Of a stretch of DNA of 64,000 bases, positions 1 to 11,394 are shown piece by piece. Under the pieces are notes generated by a model. It was not told the origin of the DNA and ran no database searches. It saw nothing but the letters and a program-made list of their open reading frames with translations. Source of the DNA: Siphonodentalium dalli (taxonomy: Eukaryota; Mollusca; Scaphopoda; Gadilida; Siphonodentaliidae). Both the position numbers and the translations under genes were made by a program. Each line of letters starts with the position of its first letter. The stretch's first letter is position 1. The DNA lies in assembly GCA_032622095.1 (NCBI GenBank), contig CP136063.1, positions 147,243,379 to 147,307,378 of the forward strand, in the 5' to 3' direction.

Positions 1-1048
1 TGTTTATACGTTCTCCTACAAGTTGAGCAGGTACCTCAAAATATGAAGCTTTGTCGCCATAAAATTATATGACTTTTCCCATATCCATAGCAACACCATA
101 ATAAACACACATTACAAGTTACTCATACGTGTGGCTGAACCTGGCTAATATTGCTGGGTGTCCAAGACAACACCGAAGACAAAATAAATTTGTCCATGAG
201 CAATATATTCTAGAGGTGAACAAGCAGGGATAGATAAGGAAACCAGTTTTCTCTGAAACCTTTTTATTCTAAAATGAATGTGGTGCATGATGGCATGCTA
301 AAAGTAAATAAATAATGTTATAACAATAAATAATGATGTAAAAACAATGTACATCAAACGGAACTACAAGTCTCCTTGCATAAATTCTATGTGTACTCTA
401 TTTGAATCTATTGTTCATGCAAAAATACTCAAAATCTTTATCTACAAGTTTTGTCCCATAAACCTTTTATTTTTTGTCTTGGCATATGAACACTGATCGA
501 CTAAGTTGTCTGTAATATAATATTAAAATGGCATTATGTCCGAATCTTCTTATAATGTGTCTTTGAAAAGAAACAGGAAATTTCACATCTGATCTTTTCT
601 TTAGCGACTATGTGGTCTCATATTTCTTTTATATTGGACTGCATACACCAAGACAGTTAAGGATCGACAATGCATACACAATTTAATGTCATGTCAAGGG
701 AAATCTAAAACAGATTGGCCACTGTCACCTATATAAAATACCAGTTCAGCAAATATTATCTAGAGAAGACTGACTGACTGCTGTCAGAAAAAGAAAGAGA
801 TAGAGAAAAAGAAATAATGAGAAAAAAACAGTGTTAATAACATATAATAGATATCTTAAATTAAACTCTGAATTTGGCTCATAGATCATAGTGATTATTT
901 CTCAAGAAAGCTACATTTGTTACAAGAAAATTTCCAGTTATAAACCAAGACTTTTAGAAGCACATGTCTATATCCAACAGAAATATTCTTACACCAATGG
1001 AACTATGGTCAACCATAAACAATAAGCACTGGGACTATAATTAGACTG
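1..1048. other. AT-rich non-coding stretch
   Basis: No exon, RNA gene or repeat boundary is recognisable. It lies downstream of the basonuclin gene (3' side, since that gene is on the minus strand). Only low-complexity A/T runs are seen. Confidence 0.5.
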
Positions 1049-1159
1049 CAGTAATGCCCGATGTATATGACCCTTTAACCACAGCAGAATTATGGGAAAT
1101 TTTTCAGGATTTAGTCGGAAATATGGCTTGTTGCCATTCATCAGAAAGCTCTCACTGAG
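1049..1159. mobile_element. Half copy of palindromic MITE family A (CAGTAATGC ends)
   Basis: It begins with CAGTAATGCCC and carries the family's arm: a 'ccacagcagaattatggg' block, then 'ttcaggatttagtcggaaa', 'gcttgttgccattcatc' and 'aaagctctcactgag'. Bases corresponding to the usual 'ctaaataatcgactcc' segment are replaced by unrelated sequence, and the second arm is missing, so this is a degraded half-palindrome. Full palindromic relatives are at 6600-6815 and 21442-21626. The CAGT start with TA flanks elsewhere suggests Tc1/mariner-type mobilisation (inference). The open frame across it on the minus strand is a by-product of the repeat. Confidence 0.8.
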
Positions 1160-4100
1160 TTTTGTTGTTGCTAAATATCTTGCAGTTTGCAAATTAGCAT
1201 AATTAGGGATATCACATAATGGTTGGGGAACCAGTGATTTGTTTTCAATATAGTAGAAACTTTTCTCCAAAGCTTTCAAGGTGTAAATCACCTTTGGCCA
1301 TAATACTAGTGAGAGTATTTAGTACTAAAGCATGACAGATATGCAGAACAAAAACTGAGAATCACTTATGTGATAGAAGTATTGGAGACATTTCAGCATT
1401 CAATGAATAGTCAAATTATTCCCTTGTCATTTGCAAATCACTAACTTCAGTAATTTCCTATAGCATATGCTTTGGATAAGTTCACTTCTAATAACCAAGG
1501 GAACTGTGGGCACAACATTCAGAAAAGGGCACAGTTTTATTCAGAGGTAGTGCATATATAGGTATAGTTTTTTTTTAATCTTCTTCAAACCCCATAAAAT
1601 AACTTTATTCTGGAAGCTGATTATCATTCCCAGCATCAGTTGTTGACAAATGAATATAAATTATGTAATGGGATTTAAAAAGAAATGGTATTTGGTAGAA
1701 ATAGAAATTTCATACCAAAACTGTATAGATCGATTTGCACATTAAGTGCAAATCAGACTCTACAGTCAGATTTGCTCATGAGCCAGACCTGGCTGATATA
1801 TAAGGTTTTTTCCCCGAATGTCTGTGGAAACAAACAATGCAGTTTGTTCCCCCCTGTGTATGTTGGTGCTCCCTCCCCTGGCGGAGGACTAGTGATGCAG
1901 CTGCTCCCTTCTGCTTCAGCACCCCTGTTCTAACAGCAGTTTAGAACATGGTAGTATAGAACATGAATTCAGCAGTGGTTAGGTGCATGTGATATGCTAA
2001 TAAAATGAGCCTTAAATTACTACAGAGATCATTTCTTCAAGATATGTTAACAACATAATGAACACAAACAAAACATACACATCATATACTCAATAAAAGT
2101 AATGATATAATGCAGAAAAAACAAAAGGACGGAAATGCAAAAACAAAATTTCTGCAAGGCTCATACAAATCTCATGGTCATGCCACTCATATTTTGATGT
2201 CTTTTTTTACTTCCTTTTTGAAATTCTAAATAAAATTTGAATTGCACTTAAGTATTTTTATGTAATGATTCACTTATAAAGCAGGATTAAGGGCTGACAA
2301 CATTCTTGGATGACCTATGATTACAACTTGCAACCATCTACTAATAGAAGCATTGATGATGTGAGATTTGTATGAGGTAACAGAATTGACTAGCATGAAA
2401 AATTGCACTAACTATGAGCGTGATCTCTCTATGGGGAAAATATAGTAAGCTGTACCTGAGCAATTAAATTTCAAGATGCTGAGTGCTGTGCTATGAGAGA
2501 AAATTAGACAATGGCCGCACATAAAATTACTCTAAAATGCTAAATAATAATTATCACAGAACAATATTCTATGAAGCATTTATTATACATTGAAGACATG
2601 TCTTATTGCATGGTTAGTAATTTTTTATAACATAAACCTGTATTGCTGTAAAACGAATAAGTATCTGATATCCATCTAAGATGAACTTGTTTCCAGAACT
2701 GAGCTGATATATTACAGCAACACATTCTAGGATTATCTATTAATTTGGTGCTTGTCAAACATTTTTGCATAAAGGTTGAAAATTTATCAACACATCGTAG
2801 TATAATATTTTGCTAGTTTTACTCAAGAAATTCATTGAAATGTTGGTCATTGTTACGAGATCTCAGAATAACAAGTAGAGGGGAACACGGACCACTGGTC
2901 TGTTGCTAGATTGTTGGGTATATACCACAACCAAAAAAATTATATCTAGAATACTAGAATGTGCGATCGTATACACTCACCCATGCGTCAGTTGGTGCAT
3001 GCGGTGGCTTGTTTATTGATGCTGTTCAATTTTGGGATTGGGAAATATCAAACATGGACAGGTTAATGTGCAGACTAGCCGTCTGAAAAAAATAAATATA
3101 TTTGAGGCCGGCAAGAAAATCTCAGTACCGGAAACAGAGACGTTTTTTTTTTTGGCCTAGGTCTAAAGCAACAATAGTTCAGTGGAAGTACTGTGGCACT
3201 CAATGTCATTGTTGATGCTGGTCACTTAACTCAGTTCTGGTTACCAAATGTACAAGTTAACATTAGATGGAGGTAAAATATATTAATTGAACTATGTATA
3301 TTATGTTGTCAATAAAATAATGAAAATGTCAATGACACTGAAGCTCAACTTGATATTGACAAGGTACAGCACAGACACATTTTGATAACCCCAGCTTGAT
3401 TACAATGTACGCAATATGTCATAAAGATCAGACCGAGATGAAATATCTCGGTAAATTCCAGAGTAGCAAGATGAGCAAAAGAACATTGTGGGTTTGGAGA
3501 CTAGTTTCAATTCAAAGAAGATTTCTTTGAAATACAAATTCCAAATTTAAGAAACTGAACAATAACTTCAACAGTTATATTTTTGGTCATCACTATAACA
3601 GTTGAATTATAAAGTTTTCCATAACAAATTCATCCAGTACTGTCACAAAATTAGTGTTGACTTGAGGTTAACAGTATGATGCATCATTCTCAACTGCTCA
3701 GCTATTTCTCAGCTGGGCGAGTCTAACCTCTCCCATAAATAGATACTTTGTTTATGCAAGGCCACAAAACGTGTTCTTACCATGACTCACTGTAATTGCA
3801 AACCCTGTGCAACTCAAAATTTATTACATTTTTGCAACAACCATTACAATTTATGTTCTTTGATCAATCTATCCGAAAAATCCATTGATACTGGATAGTT
3901 TTTTTTAAGTTGTATGAATAGCCTTAGAATAAATCATATTTGGGTACTATCAGACATGGTCAGTAGCATCATGTTGCCAATTTCTCAATGATTATTTCTA
4001 ATTTTCCCGATTTGATATAGTCTTGCAGACATGGCATCTATTTGTGGGAGATTATTTTATTTTAAGAAATGGCCAAGCCATTGAGAATGATGGCATGTAT

Positions 4101-4468
4101 ATGTGCTTTGTATCTAATAAAGTACTACAACAGTTGCAAAACATAACAGAGCAAAAACAAATTAAAACATTATTGCTTATATAAGTGCATAAACATTCTG
4201 AAATGAACAGTGCATAGTCCTTGTTTCAATCGAAACCATAGTTTTGAATTCATATTGCATCACTAAAACAGTAAATTAAATCTGAAGTTGTAAATCTTTC
4301 AAAATAGAAAGGATTTCATTGCATAACTACATACAATTTTGGAAAATGGAAAATGCCTATTATAATATTTTGGATTAGGCCTAAGGTCAGTCCAAGTTTT
4401 CTTTGATCCTTGCAGTGCTGTAAGAACTGAATCAATAAAGATACATAATCTGATTTAATGGTCAAAAA
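1160..4468. other. Non-coding stretch, nothing recognised
   Basis: AT-rich, with many stops in all frames. I see no splice-site-bounded coding segment, no RNA gene and no repeat that recurs elsewhere in the window. A short ORF at 1685-1933 has no recognisable domain. Confidence 0.45.
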
Positions 4469-4580
4469 ATTACTATTTCTTTAGCATCGGGGGTAAACAA
4501 AATTTGAATTCAGTCGAGGAACCCACCCATCAAAGATCAGAGTTACCAGATTTTGATTTTTGAAATCTGTCATTTATCAC
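4469..4580. mobile_element. Fragment of long-TIR element family F
   Basis: The stretch 'ttactatttctttagcatcg', then 'ggggtaaacaaa', 'tcgaggaacccacc' and 'gatcagagttaccagat' matches the left arm of the element at 45692-46167, which has 'ttactatttctttggctttg', 'gtcgaggaacctacc' and similar. The outer TIR and the right arm are absent. It shows that the 45.7-kb element is a dispersed family and not a unique inverted repeat. Confidence 0.65.
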
Positions 4581-5594
4581 CGCTTGGAATATTTGGAGGC
4601 CTGGAAAAAATTCAGCTGACTTCTTCCATAAATAGTAAAGACACTGCTACGAGAGGTCACAGCTCCCTGTATGATCAGTGGCGATTGCTAATTAACTACA
4701 GATTAAGACAATGAAAACTATCGACATCAACAAGAATACAGTATGTAGTGATAGTTGATGTGCGGATACATGTACATATACTTGGTTTAATACACATGGG
4801 AATACTATGTGTTTACATTTGTAATAACACGCGTTGGGGAATTCCAATTTGAACTTGGAATCACCTTATACGGAAGTTGTAAACCACACTCGCCCATCTC
4901 CAAACTGCCAAGTAAAAACCGTTATTATAGGACTTTTTCGGCAGAAATGATATCGTGATTGGTATTGTTGTGAGTATTTATTGGTAATAAACTAATATGG
5001 ATAACTATATCGGCTTTTGGTGAAATTCCATTGTTGTTGTAACTGGATGATACAGGGACCATCGAATGAGATTACGTATCTTTAACATAAATTTCCGTTA
5101 TTACAATATGTTACTAGTAAGTGAAAACTACATGGTAGCTGTACAGTTCAAAATCAATGTCATTATGGTCCAATACATAACGGAGCATATTGGAATTCAA
5201 CAAACAGTGTGGACATGGTCTGGACAGAGAAAACTTGGTCAGGAGAAAGGGTAGACAATGAAGTTATTCACCTAGTAATTACCATATTCTACATAGAATC
5301 AACTAATTAAAAGAAAAATAATGATTGCCAATAATCCGATCACTGTGACCAATGTTGAAAACTAATTTTTGCAGAAGGTATCAAGTAGATGATATATACA
5401 GATTGAAATATTTATGGACCAAAGTGTTTTAGTTTGTTAGGTAATTGTGATAAAACCAATTTTATTATCATATGCCTCATAGGTAAGTAACCGGATATAA
5501 CAAAAGGTGTCGACAAAATGATGTTATTTCTCTATGACCTAACAGACTAAAACAATCAATCCTTATAATTCCACCTCAGCTATACTTGAGTTTA

Positions 5595-5852
5595 CTAACT
5601 CTTACTTTACTAACTGGATTCTCCCATCAGTTATAACAGTATACATTGGAGTGTTCTACTATTAATTATGAGGGATGTTCAGGTAAAATGAGCAGACAAC
5701 AGAAAGACGAAAGATAATACAAGTGCAGCAGGATTCACATTGGCAGGAAATGTTCAGATAATAAGTTCAACAAATGATCATGTTGAACTTATTATCTTAA
5801 CATTTCCTAAGGGAACTACTCATTAATGAGTATTTAGTAAAGAAGGAGTTAA
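5595..5852. mobile_element. TTAA-bounded MITE family D (TTTACTAA ends)
   Basis: The right end 'tatttagtaaagaaggag' followed by TTAA mirrors the left end 'cttactttactaac'. The interior carries a palindrome built on 'ataataagttcaaca' and 'tgttgaacttattat', and the family block 'aactactcattaatgagta'. Other copies are at 38446, 52775, 55610, 59196 and 60757. The TTAA edges and CCCTT-type termini suggest a non-autonomous piggyBac-like element (family knowledge: piggyBac uses TTAA target sites). No transposase is present. Confidence 0.75.
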
Positions 5853-6599
5853 TAAATGTTTGTTGCACAGACTTATGGAAGAAAATAAATGACAAAAACA
5901 TGTGAACATGATAAAATATTAGGAGTCACATGTAGTTAGGACTGACACCTATAGTATAAATCTCTTATTGAGTTATAAGTATTGAAAAGAAACCTTTGAG
6001 CTATAAATACATTTCCTTCATTAATTGATCAATCAAACATAAAGAAAAACCTGGTGTGATGTCAACAATGAAATTATGTATTGTGGCATAGCCGTTGTTT
6101 TAATACTGAAAATTAATGTCAAGAGTTACCTTGAATGTTTGATACGCGTTAAGTCAATAGAACAGTGATAGAAGATGGAATCATAGGAATAAATGTAGAT
6201 TTTAAGTAGCTAAAATGTAGTAAATGAAGTGATTATTGTCAATTCATATATTTATGAACAAATGAACAAAGAGTTTTATATCACAACAAACAAACATCAC
6301 ATGCTAAATGTTTTTTTTTTCTAGATAATGGCACAAGTTCCCCTTCTATTCTCACACAACAAAGAAACGTCTGATAGTCTAATGCATATTAGAGGGATTT
6401 CAATCATACCGGACACAACAATAAATAAGAGTTTATATACTATACTAGATGTACGAAGCTTGTGTATTATACTCACTCGTGTATCCACTGTATGCATCAA
6501 GCAAAAGTGGAGTATATTTATTGTGACATTGTGCGTGTATCCACGGCCTCCCATTGCATGATATGGTGTGATTGTTTGTTAAGATCATCATTAATAGCT

Positions 6600-6815
6600 A
6601 TAGTAATGCCCTAAATAATCGACTCCTTAACCACAACATAATTATGGGTAATTTTTCAGGATTTAGTTGGAAATATGGCTTGTTGCCATTCATTGGAAAG
6701 CTCTCACTGAGAGCTTTCCGATGAATGGCAACAATCCATATTTTCGACTAAATCCTGAAAAATTACCCATAATTCTGCTGTGGTTAAGAAGTCGATTATT
6801 TAGGGCATTACTGTA
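6600..6815. mobile_element. Full palindromic MITE family A
   Basis: A near-perfect inverted repeat of about 215 bp with two ~105-bp arms meeting at 'ctctcactgagag'. It starts TAGTAATGCCCTAAATAATC and ends GGGCATTACTGTA. The whole element could extrude as a single hairpin. It is the least deleted copy in the window, so it gives the consensus from which the shorter copies (12157, 21442, 25162, 53915) can be understood as internal deletions around the centre. TA at both edges fits a Tc1/mariner-like target site (inference). Confidence 0.9.
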
Positions 6816-7415
6816 ACATCTGGTGTTAGATTGGCATTGAGATTAAGGTTTATATTGTTGCGTCTCAATGTTGCTGTTGGGTCACATCGATCAAATGTCA
6901 TGAAGGTTGATCAATGGCGGAAATAGAAACTCGTTTCATTTTGGATTTTTCACATTATTTTTCGCTTTCAGTATTTTGATTTCTGGTATAGTTACATACA
7001 CTTCACAACAGTGAGGAAAGCCCCTGCGTTCTAATCACAGTCAGACCATGATTGCGTTAACAACTGATATGGATGACCGATCACCTATAAATGTGACATA
7101 TGAGGATACACCAGCAATGTCTTGTCGTTATAAAAGAACGAACCAGTTTTGTTTGTGTATATCCCCTGGATACACATGTGTATAATACACACGCTTCATA
7201 CATCAATAATTTCAATGCAACAATGGGTTAGATTACAAACTATCTATTTTATCCAGTAGCAATCAGAGTGGAAATTTTAATAGACTACAAGCTGTTTTCT
7301 ATAAAAGTTTCTACTCATCTTTGGAGACAAATTCTGTCCCTGTGTCTGATATATTATCCAACGAATATGCAAGCAACCATCAAGATCTTATTCCTTTGAT
7401 AAAAAGTTCATTCTA

Positions 7416-7417
7416 AA

Positions 7418-7492
<75 letters not shown>

Positions 7493-7493
7493 C
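7416..7493. repeat. AT dinucleotide microsatellite
   Basis: About 75 bp of almost pure (AT)n, interrupted once by 'aatacat'. Such tracts are self-complementary and usually length-polymorphic. Confidence 0.97.
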
Positions 7494-8150
7494 ATACAAA
7501 CAAATGTATTTTTTGTAATGATTATTTACAATCAATGTACATTAATAGTGAACTGATTTTGTCCGAGTCTGGCCCCAACTAGAATCTATACAATTAGTAA
7601 AATAGTACATGATATGCAGCTATTATGAATCTGTATGAATTTCGATTAGTTGAAATGGATAATGTTATGCCAGATATAGAATGTGAAGAAACACAGAATG
7701 TTACAGTTGATTTAAAACCTCAACAAAATGAATATGGATAATAAAACGTTGAATATTCACCATGAAAAGTATCTCAAGTCAAAATAACGCATATGATTTA
7801 AAGTTCTTTAGTTGATTTGCACTGAATTAAAGCTTTATTTATCTCTATATAATAATAGTGGAGATAATCGTATGCATGCTTGGGTAATTTTTTCAAACTA
7901 TGCACCATTTAAGAATGACAACTAGTTTAATATGGTGAATAGATCTATGCGCTTACTATGAAGATCCAAATTATGATGAAAACAATTATTTTTTTTGCAT
8001 TCATTTTGAGCATTGTGGCTCTATCTCTCAACTTCTTTAATATCTGATATACTGGTCTATATAATGATTCACAACACAAACATGAGGTGAGACACATTCT
8101 ACCACAGACCCCTGTGCACACACACACACAGTACAATATCAGTCAATCAA

Positions 8151-8404
8151 CAAGCCTTGAAATAGTGTGTCTGTCATTTGCAGAATGAGGTCCCCAGAGG
8201 GTGAATTTAGTGATGCTATCCCGCATAGTGGGCTAGCATCACCAAATTCACCCTCTGGGGACCTCATTCTGCTTACACCTCAGCAGAAAGAGGTACCCAG
8301 AGGGTGAATTTGGTGATGCTAGCCCGCTATGCGGGGTAGCATCACTAAATTCGCCCTCTGGGAACCTCATTCTGCAAATGACAGACACACTATTTCAAGG
8401 CTTG
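8151..8404. mobile_element. Nested four-arm palindrome, family B
   Basis: Outer arms 'caagccttgaaatagtgtg'...'cacactatttcaaggcttg' enclose two successive inner palindromes. Each inner palindrome is bounded by 'agaatgaggtccccagagg' and its complement, and each has its own 'gatgctagcccgc'-type centre. The two inner units are thus in an inverted, repeated arrangement inside one 254-bp palindrome. The core 'ccccagagggtgaattt' recurs at 35213-35364 with entirely different outer arms. No coding capacity. It lies about 0.5 kb downstream of the basonuclin stop codon, possibly within or just past its 3' UTR. Confidence 0.85.
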
Positions 8405-8812
8405 CAATCACATCCGGTAAGTGAGGGTGTATGTGTGTAAGGTGCCTCTATTGTAGGAAGTCTCAAATGAGTATTTTGTGGTACATATAGAGCATTAAAA
8501 TGCAGCATGTTTGTAATGATTAAACAAGGACAATGAGAATAATGAACATAAAATGAAACTTAACAGGCATTATCCAAAAACACTAGGCAAAACACTGCAT
8601 CATTTGTTTATGTTGTAATCACTCTCATGAATGTCACGATTCGTATAAGGTCCAAATGAGTATGTGATCATAATGACTAGCTCAGGAAGCTAGTTGCAAT
8701 ATCATCCTCATTCTAACGTCACCCTTCCAGGAACAAGGCACAGAAGTAAGACTTAGTGTCTATGAACCAGTTAACAGTCTGCAACCAAGGCGCTCCTTTA
8801 CAGAAAAAAGTC

Positions 8813-8818
8813 TTTATT
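8813..8818 (-). other. Candidate polyadenylation signal for basonuclin
   Basis: AATAAA on the minus strand, about 130 nt after the TAA stop. It would give a short 3' UTR. Another AATAAA lies at 7839..7834, so a longer 3' UTR running through the family B palindrome is equally possible. Sequence alone cannot decide. Confidence 0.35.
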
Positions 8819-8949
8819 GCACAGCACTCATGGTATATCAACAGCATTTCCCTCTTCAATGTAATTCTCAAGAAATGAGTTTATGACCGTAATGAATCAT
8901 GGACTATAGTCACACTAATCCACTATGTTCTATGAACTATGCACTATCA

Positions 8950-11394
8950 TTAGTCTCCATTCACACTGGTTTGACAATGAATACTGTCGTTTTGACTGTG
9001 ACAATTGCGACTTTTTCTTGTCGTGAAAAGTTTGTCACAACCCCCAACAGTGCAATGAAACATATCTTTGGGATGAGTGAGTTCAAAATGCTCTTTCAGG
9101 ACAAGGTTATCTCGGAAAGATACTTTGCATATATGGCAATCGACTGCATTGTTTGACATCACACCATCTTGGTCCTCATCATCAGCATTGAGTTTTTCAT
9201 TGTTATTTTCGTTATTGTCCTCTGGTTCTGACTCTCCATCAGATGCCGTGATATCAGCAGATTTCCCATTCCCATTGGTCATATGACTTTCATCATAATT
9301 AGAATAAAGACGACGGTTAATTTCCTCCTGCCATGTACGACCATTTATGCTCAAATCAGATTCGTCATCAGCATCAGCAGATGTTGACAGGAGTTTACGA
9401 TGGAGGTTAAGGTTAGCACTATGTCGATCTCGACTTCTTTTAGATGGGAAAGCAGCGTTACATCCGTCCACCTTGCACATGTGCAGTAGTTTAAGATGCA
9501 CATTCTGGTAATGCTGCTTGACGGTGAAATGATTTTGGAAAACCTTTTGGCAAACAGTGCATCGCAGTGGATTCTCTTTATCAATCGGGATTTCTAAAAC
9601 TGGAGCTCCATTAGATTTCGACAAATCATCAGCCTGTGAGTCCTCAGAAGACATTGACAAATTTGATTCATGATCAGAATTCGGATCCACTGATGATGCG
9701 TTAGATGCTGGACTCCCATTGGTCACCCGGTTTTCGTCAATTTTTTTGAGTGACAGTAATGACGTGATGTGTGGATAGTTATCAGAATGGTTCTTTCCTC
9801 CTTCATCTGATGAGTAATCCATGTCCTCGTCATCCATTGGTCCACTATCGCCATTGAATTCTAGGTTATCAGAAGCATGCATATTATTATTCTGCCCAGA
9901 AATGTTCAACTGTCCGTCAGCACCGTGGTTTTCATTTCTTGACTCATCTCTGTCATCAGAATGATCGTCATGTAGCCGAAGGAGTTCGTCTGGCTTTGCA
10001 CATCGTGTTGGTGCTGTCTTCTTCCGCCTGCTGCCTCCAAATCTCTGAGGGGTACTTGTCTCTGATCTTGCACGATCTTCATCTTCAGACATGATATCGT
10101 CACGCATTTCCGGTTTCTTACTCAAATCGGTTGGTCCCTCATCATCATTGGGTTCCAGTTTGAACCTTTTCTCTGGACTTTGTAAAAATGATAGGCCAGC
10201 TCCTGAGACGGGCATGAAAAAACTTTGGTCTTTTGAATGGAGAAATGCTGAGTTTCCAATTGAATCCAAAACAGACCTGGACATTAGAGATGGTGTCACG
10301 ACCATGGTCGGTGGACTATTTTTCATCGGTGAGAAACTATCTAATAGTGATGAACCGTCAGGCATTTTCCTCTTCTGTGGCATGTGGAGTTTAGGATTTG
10401 GGTTAGCACTGTGGCGATTTCTGCTCCTTCGAGAACTGAACATCATATTACAACCATCAACTGAACACTTATGCATTTCTTTTAAATGAACGGCACTGTA
10501 ATGGATTTTCAATGCACCTTTATCACAGAATGTTTTGTTACACGCTGTACAAAGAACTCGCTTTTTTCCATTTGGTCCGACAAACGTCGTACCAAAGGAC
10601 GCAGAGGGCTGCCAGGTTCGCTTCACAGGGTGCGATGTTTTGCGTATATGCCTCAATTTATTTGTGAGGTCTCGATGTGAAACAATTGAGTCCTTGGTTG
10701 AATAGTTGATGGCGTCATTGTCTGAGGAATTATCAAGTCCAAGAATTGGTGGCACGATTGGCGTAAGTGAATGTGCTCTCTCCTCTTTCTTCTCAACACT
10801 CGATGAAATATATGAAGGCGATGATGAATGTGGTGGTGGAGTTGAACTTATGCTTACATTCTGTGGACTGTCGCTGTTTGAATCGCTGTTCGATGCTTTT
10901 GGTTCCGGAAGACCTGGACTGACAGACGGACTACTCGTAGCTGTGCGGTAGTCGAAAGGCTGCAGCGTTTGAAGACGACTTAATGGAGAAGACATTAATG
11001 GACTGGAAGATGGTATTGGCACAACTGGAGGTCGAAGATCGCGACTTGGACTAGTCGGGGCAAAGCTTGTTAAGGCTGGCGGTGTAAGGAGTCGATTAGC
11101 TGGCGACATGAATGGAAGTCTATTCGCAGCGAATAAATGTCGTGCATCAAATGGATGCAGATAGTTCTGCTGTTGCATAGTCAGGTTGCTTCTTTCGATG
11201 AATTTCTTGATGTCCGATTCAGCTTTAGAACCTTTCTGTGGTGACAATAACTCTTGCTTCTCTTTGGTATCCTGCAGGATTATTTCTTGGGCAATAGCTT
11301 TAGTTTCACCAAACCGTAAGAATTGTTCGATTATGGTCTGTTCCTCCTCCCGTGAGGCAATGAGCCATTTGTCCAAAACTCGGCCGGAGGAGTC
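8950..11394 (-). CDS. BNC: Basonuclin-type C2H2 zinc-finger protein, large terminal exon
   Basis: This is the last coding exon (814 codons, TAA stop) of a basonuclin homologue, a nuclear DNA-binding transcription regulator. The acceptor is 'tctatctcatttcag' at 11409..11395, and the first codon is GAC at 11394 in phase 0. The exon opens with DSSGRVLDKW, continuing the ...GYILQ of the upstream exon exactly as in vertebrate BNC2 (GYILQDAAGKVLDRW). It contains REEEQTIIEQFLRFGETKAI, a basonuclin signature. Three zinc-finger pairs lie at exon residues ~282-337, 612-665 and 753-806 (genomic 10551..10384, 9561..9400, 9138..8977). Each pair is a C-x2-C finger followed by a C-x4-C finger. Pairs one and two end in the hallmark RSRxRHSANxN; pair three is divergent (KSRNCHSQND). 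Between the pairs are Ser/Pro-rich and acidic linkers, basic patches (PVKRTW, SRRKKTAPTR) that may be nuclear localisation signals, and a PTDLSKK motif. An in-frame ATG lies upstream at 11427 but within the intron, so it is not taken as the start. The 'BNC' symbol means the family; I cannot assign a paralogue. Confidence 0.95.
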   Translation of the reverse strand, partial: DSSGRVLDKWLIASREEEQTIIEQFLRFGETKAIAQEIILQDTKEKQELLSPQKGSKAESDIKKFIERSNLTMQQQNYLHPFDARHLFAANRLPFMSPANRLLTPPALTSFAPTSPSRDLRPPVVPIPSSSPLMSSPLSRLQTLQPFDYRTATSSPSVSPGLPEPKASNSDSNSDSPQNVSISSTPPPHSSSPSYISSSVEKKEERAHSLTPIVPPILGLDNSSDNDAINYSTKDSIVSHRDLTNKLRHIRKTSHPVKRTWQPSASFGTTFVGPNGKKRVLCTACNKTFCDKGALKIHYSAVHLKEMHKCSVDGCNMMFSSRRSRNRHSANPNPKLHMPQKRKMPDGSSLLDSFSPMKNSPPTMVVTPSLMSRSVLDSIGNSAFLHSKDQSFFMPVSGAGLSFLQSPEKRFKLEPNDDEGPTDLSKKPEMRDDIMSEDEDRARSETSTPQRFGGSRRKKTAPTRCAKPDELLRLHDDHSDDRDESRNENHGADGQLNISGQNNNMHASDNLEFNGDSGPMDDEDMDYSSDEGGKNHSDNYPHITSLLSLKKIDENRVTNGSPASNASSVDPNSDHESNLSMSSEDSQADDLSKSNGAPVLEIPIDKENPLRCTVCQKVFQNHFTVKQHYQNVHLKLLHMCKVDGCNAAFPSKRSRDRHSANLNLHRKLLSTSADADDESDLSINGRTWQEEINRRLYSNYDESHMTNGNGKSADITASDGESEPEDNNENNNEKLNADDEDQDGVMSNNAVDCHICKVSFRDNLVLKEHFELTHPKDMFHCTVGGCDKLFTTRKSRNCHSQNDSIHCQTSVNGD

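Noticed and set aside
989-1291. 100-aa minus-strand ORF, with similar peptides in frames at 21382-21663 and 21435-21632
   Set aside because: The shared peptide NGNKPYFRLNPEK comes from translating the family A MITE arm, which is palindromic and non-coding.
6321-6561. Overlapping 77-aa ORFs on both strands
   Set aside because: Complementary frames over the same bases, no domain, and within a likely decayed inverted repeat.
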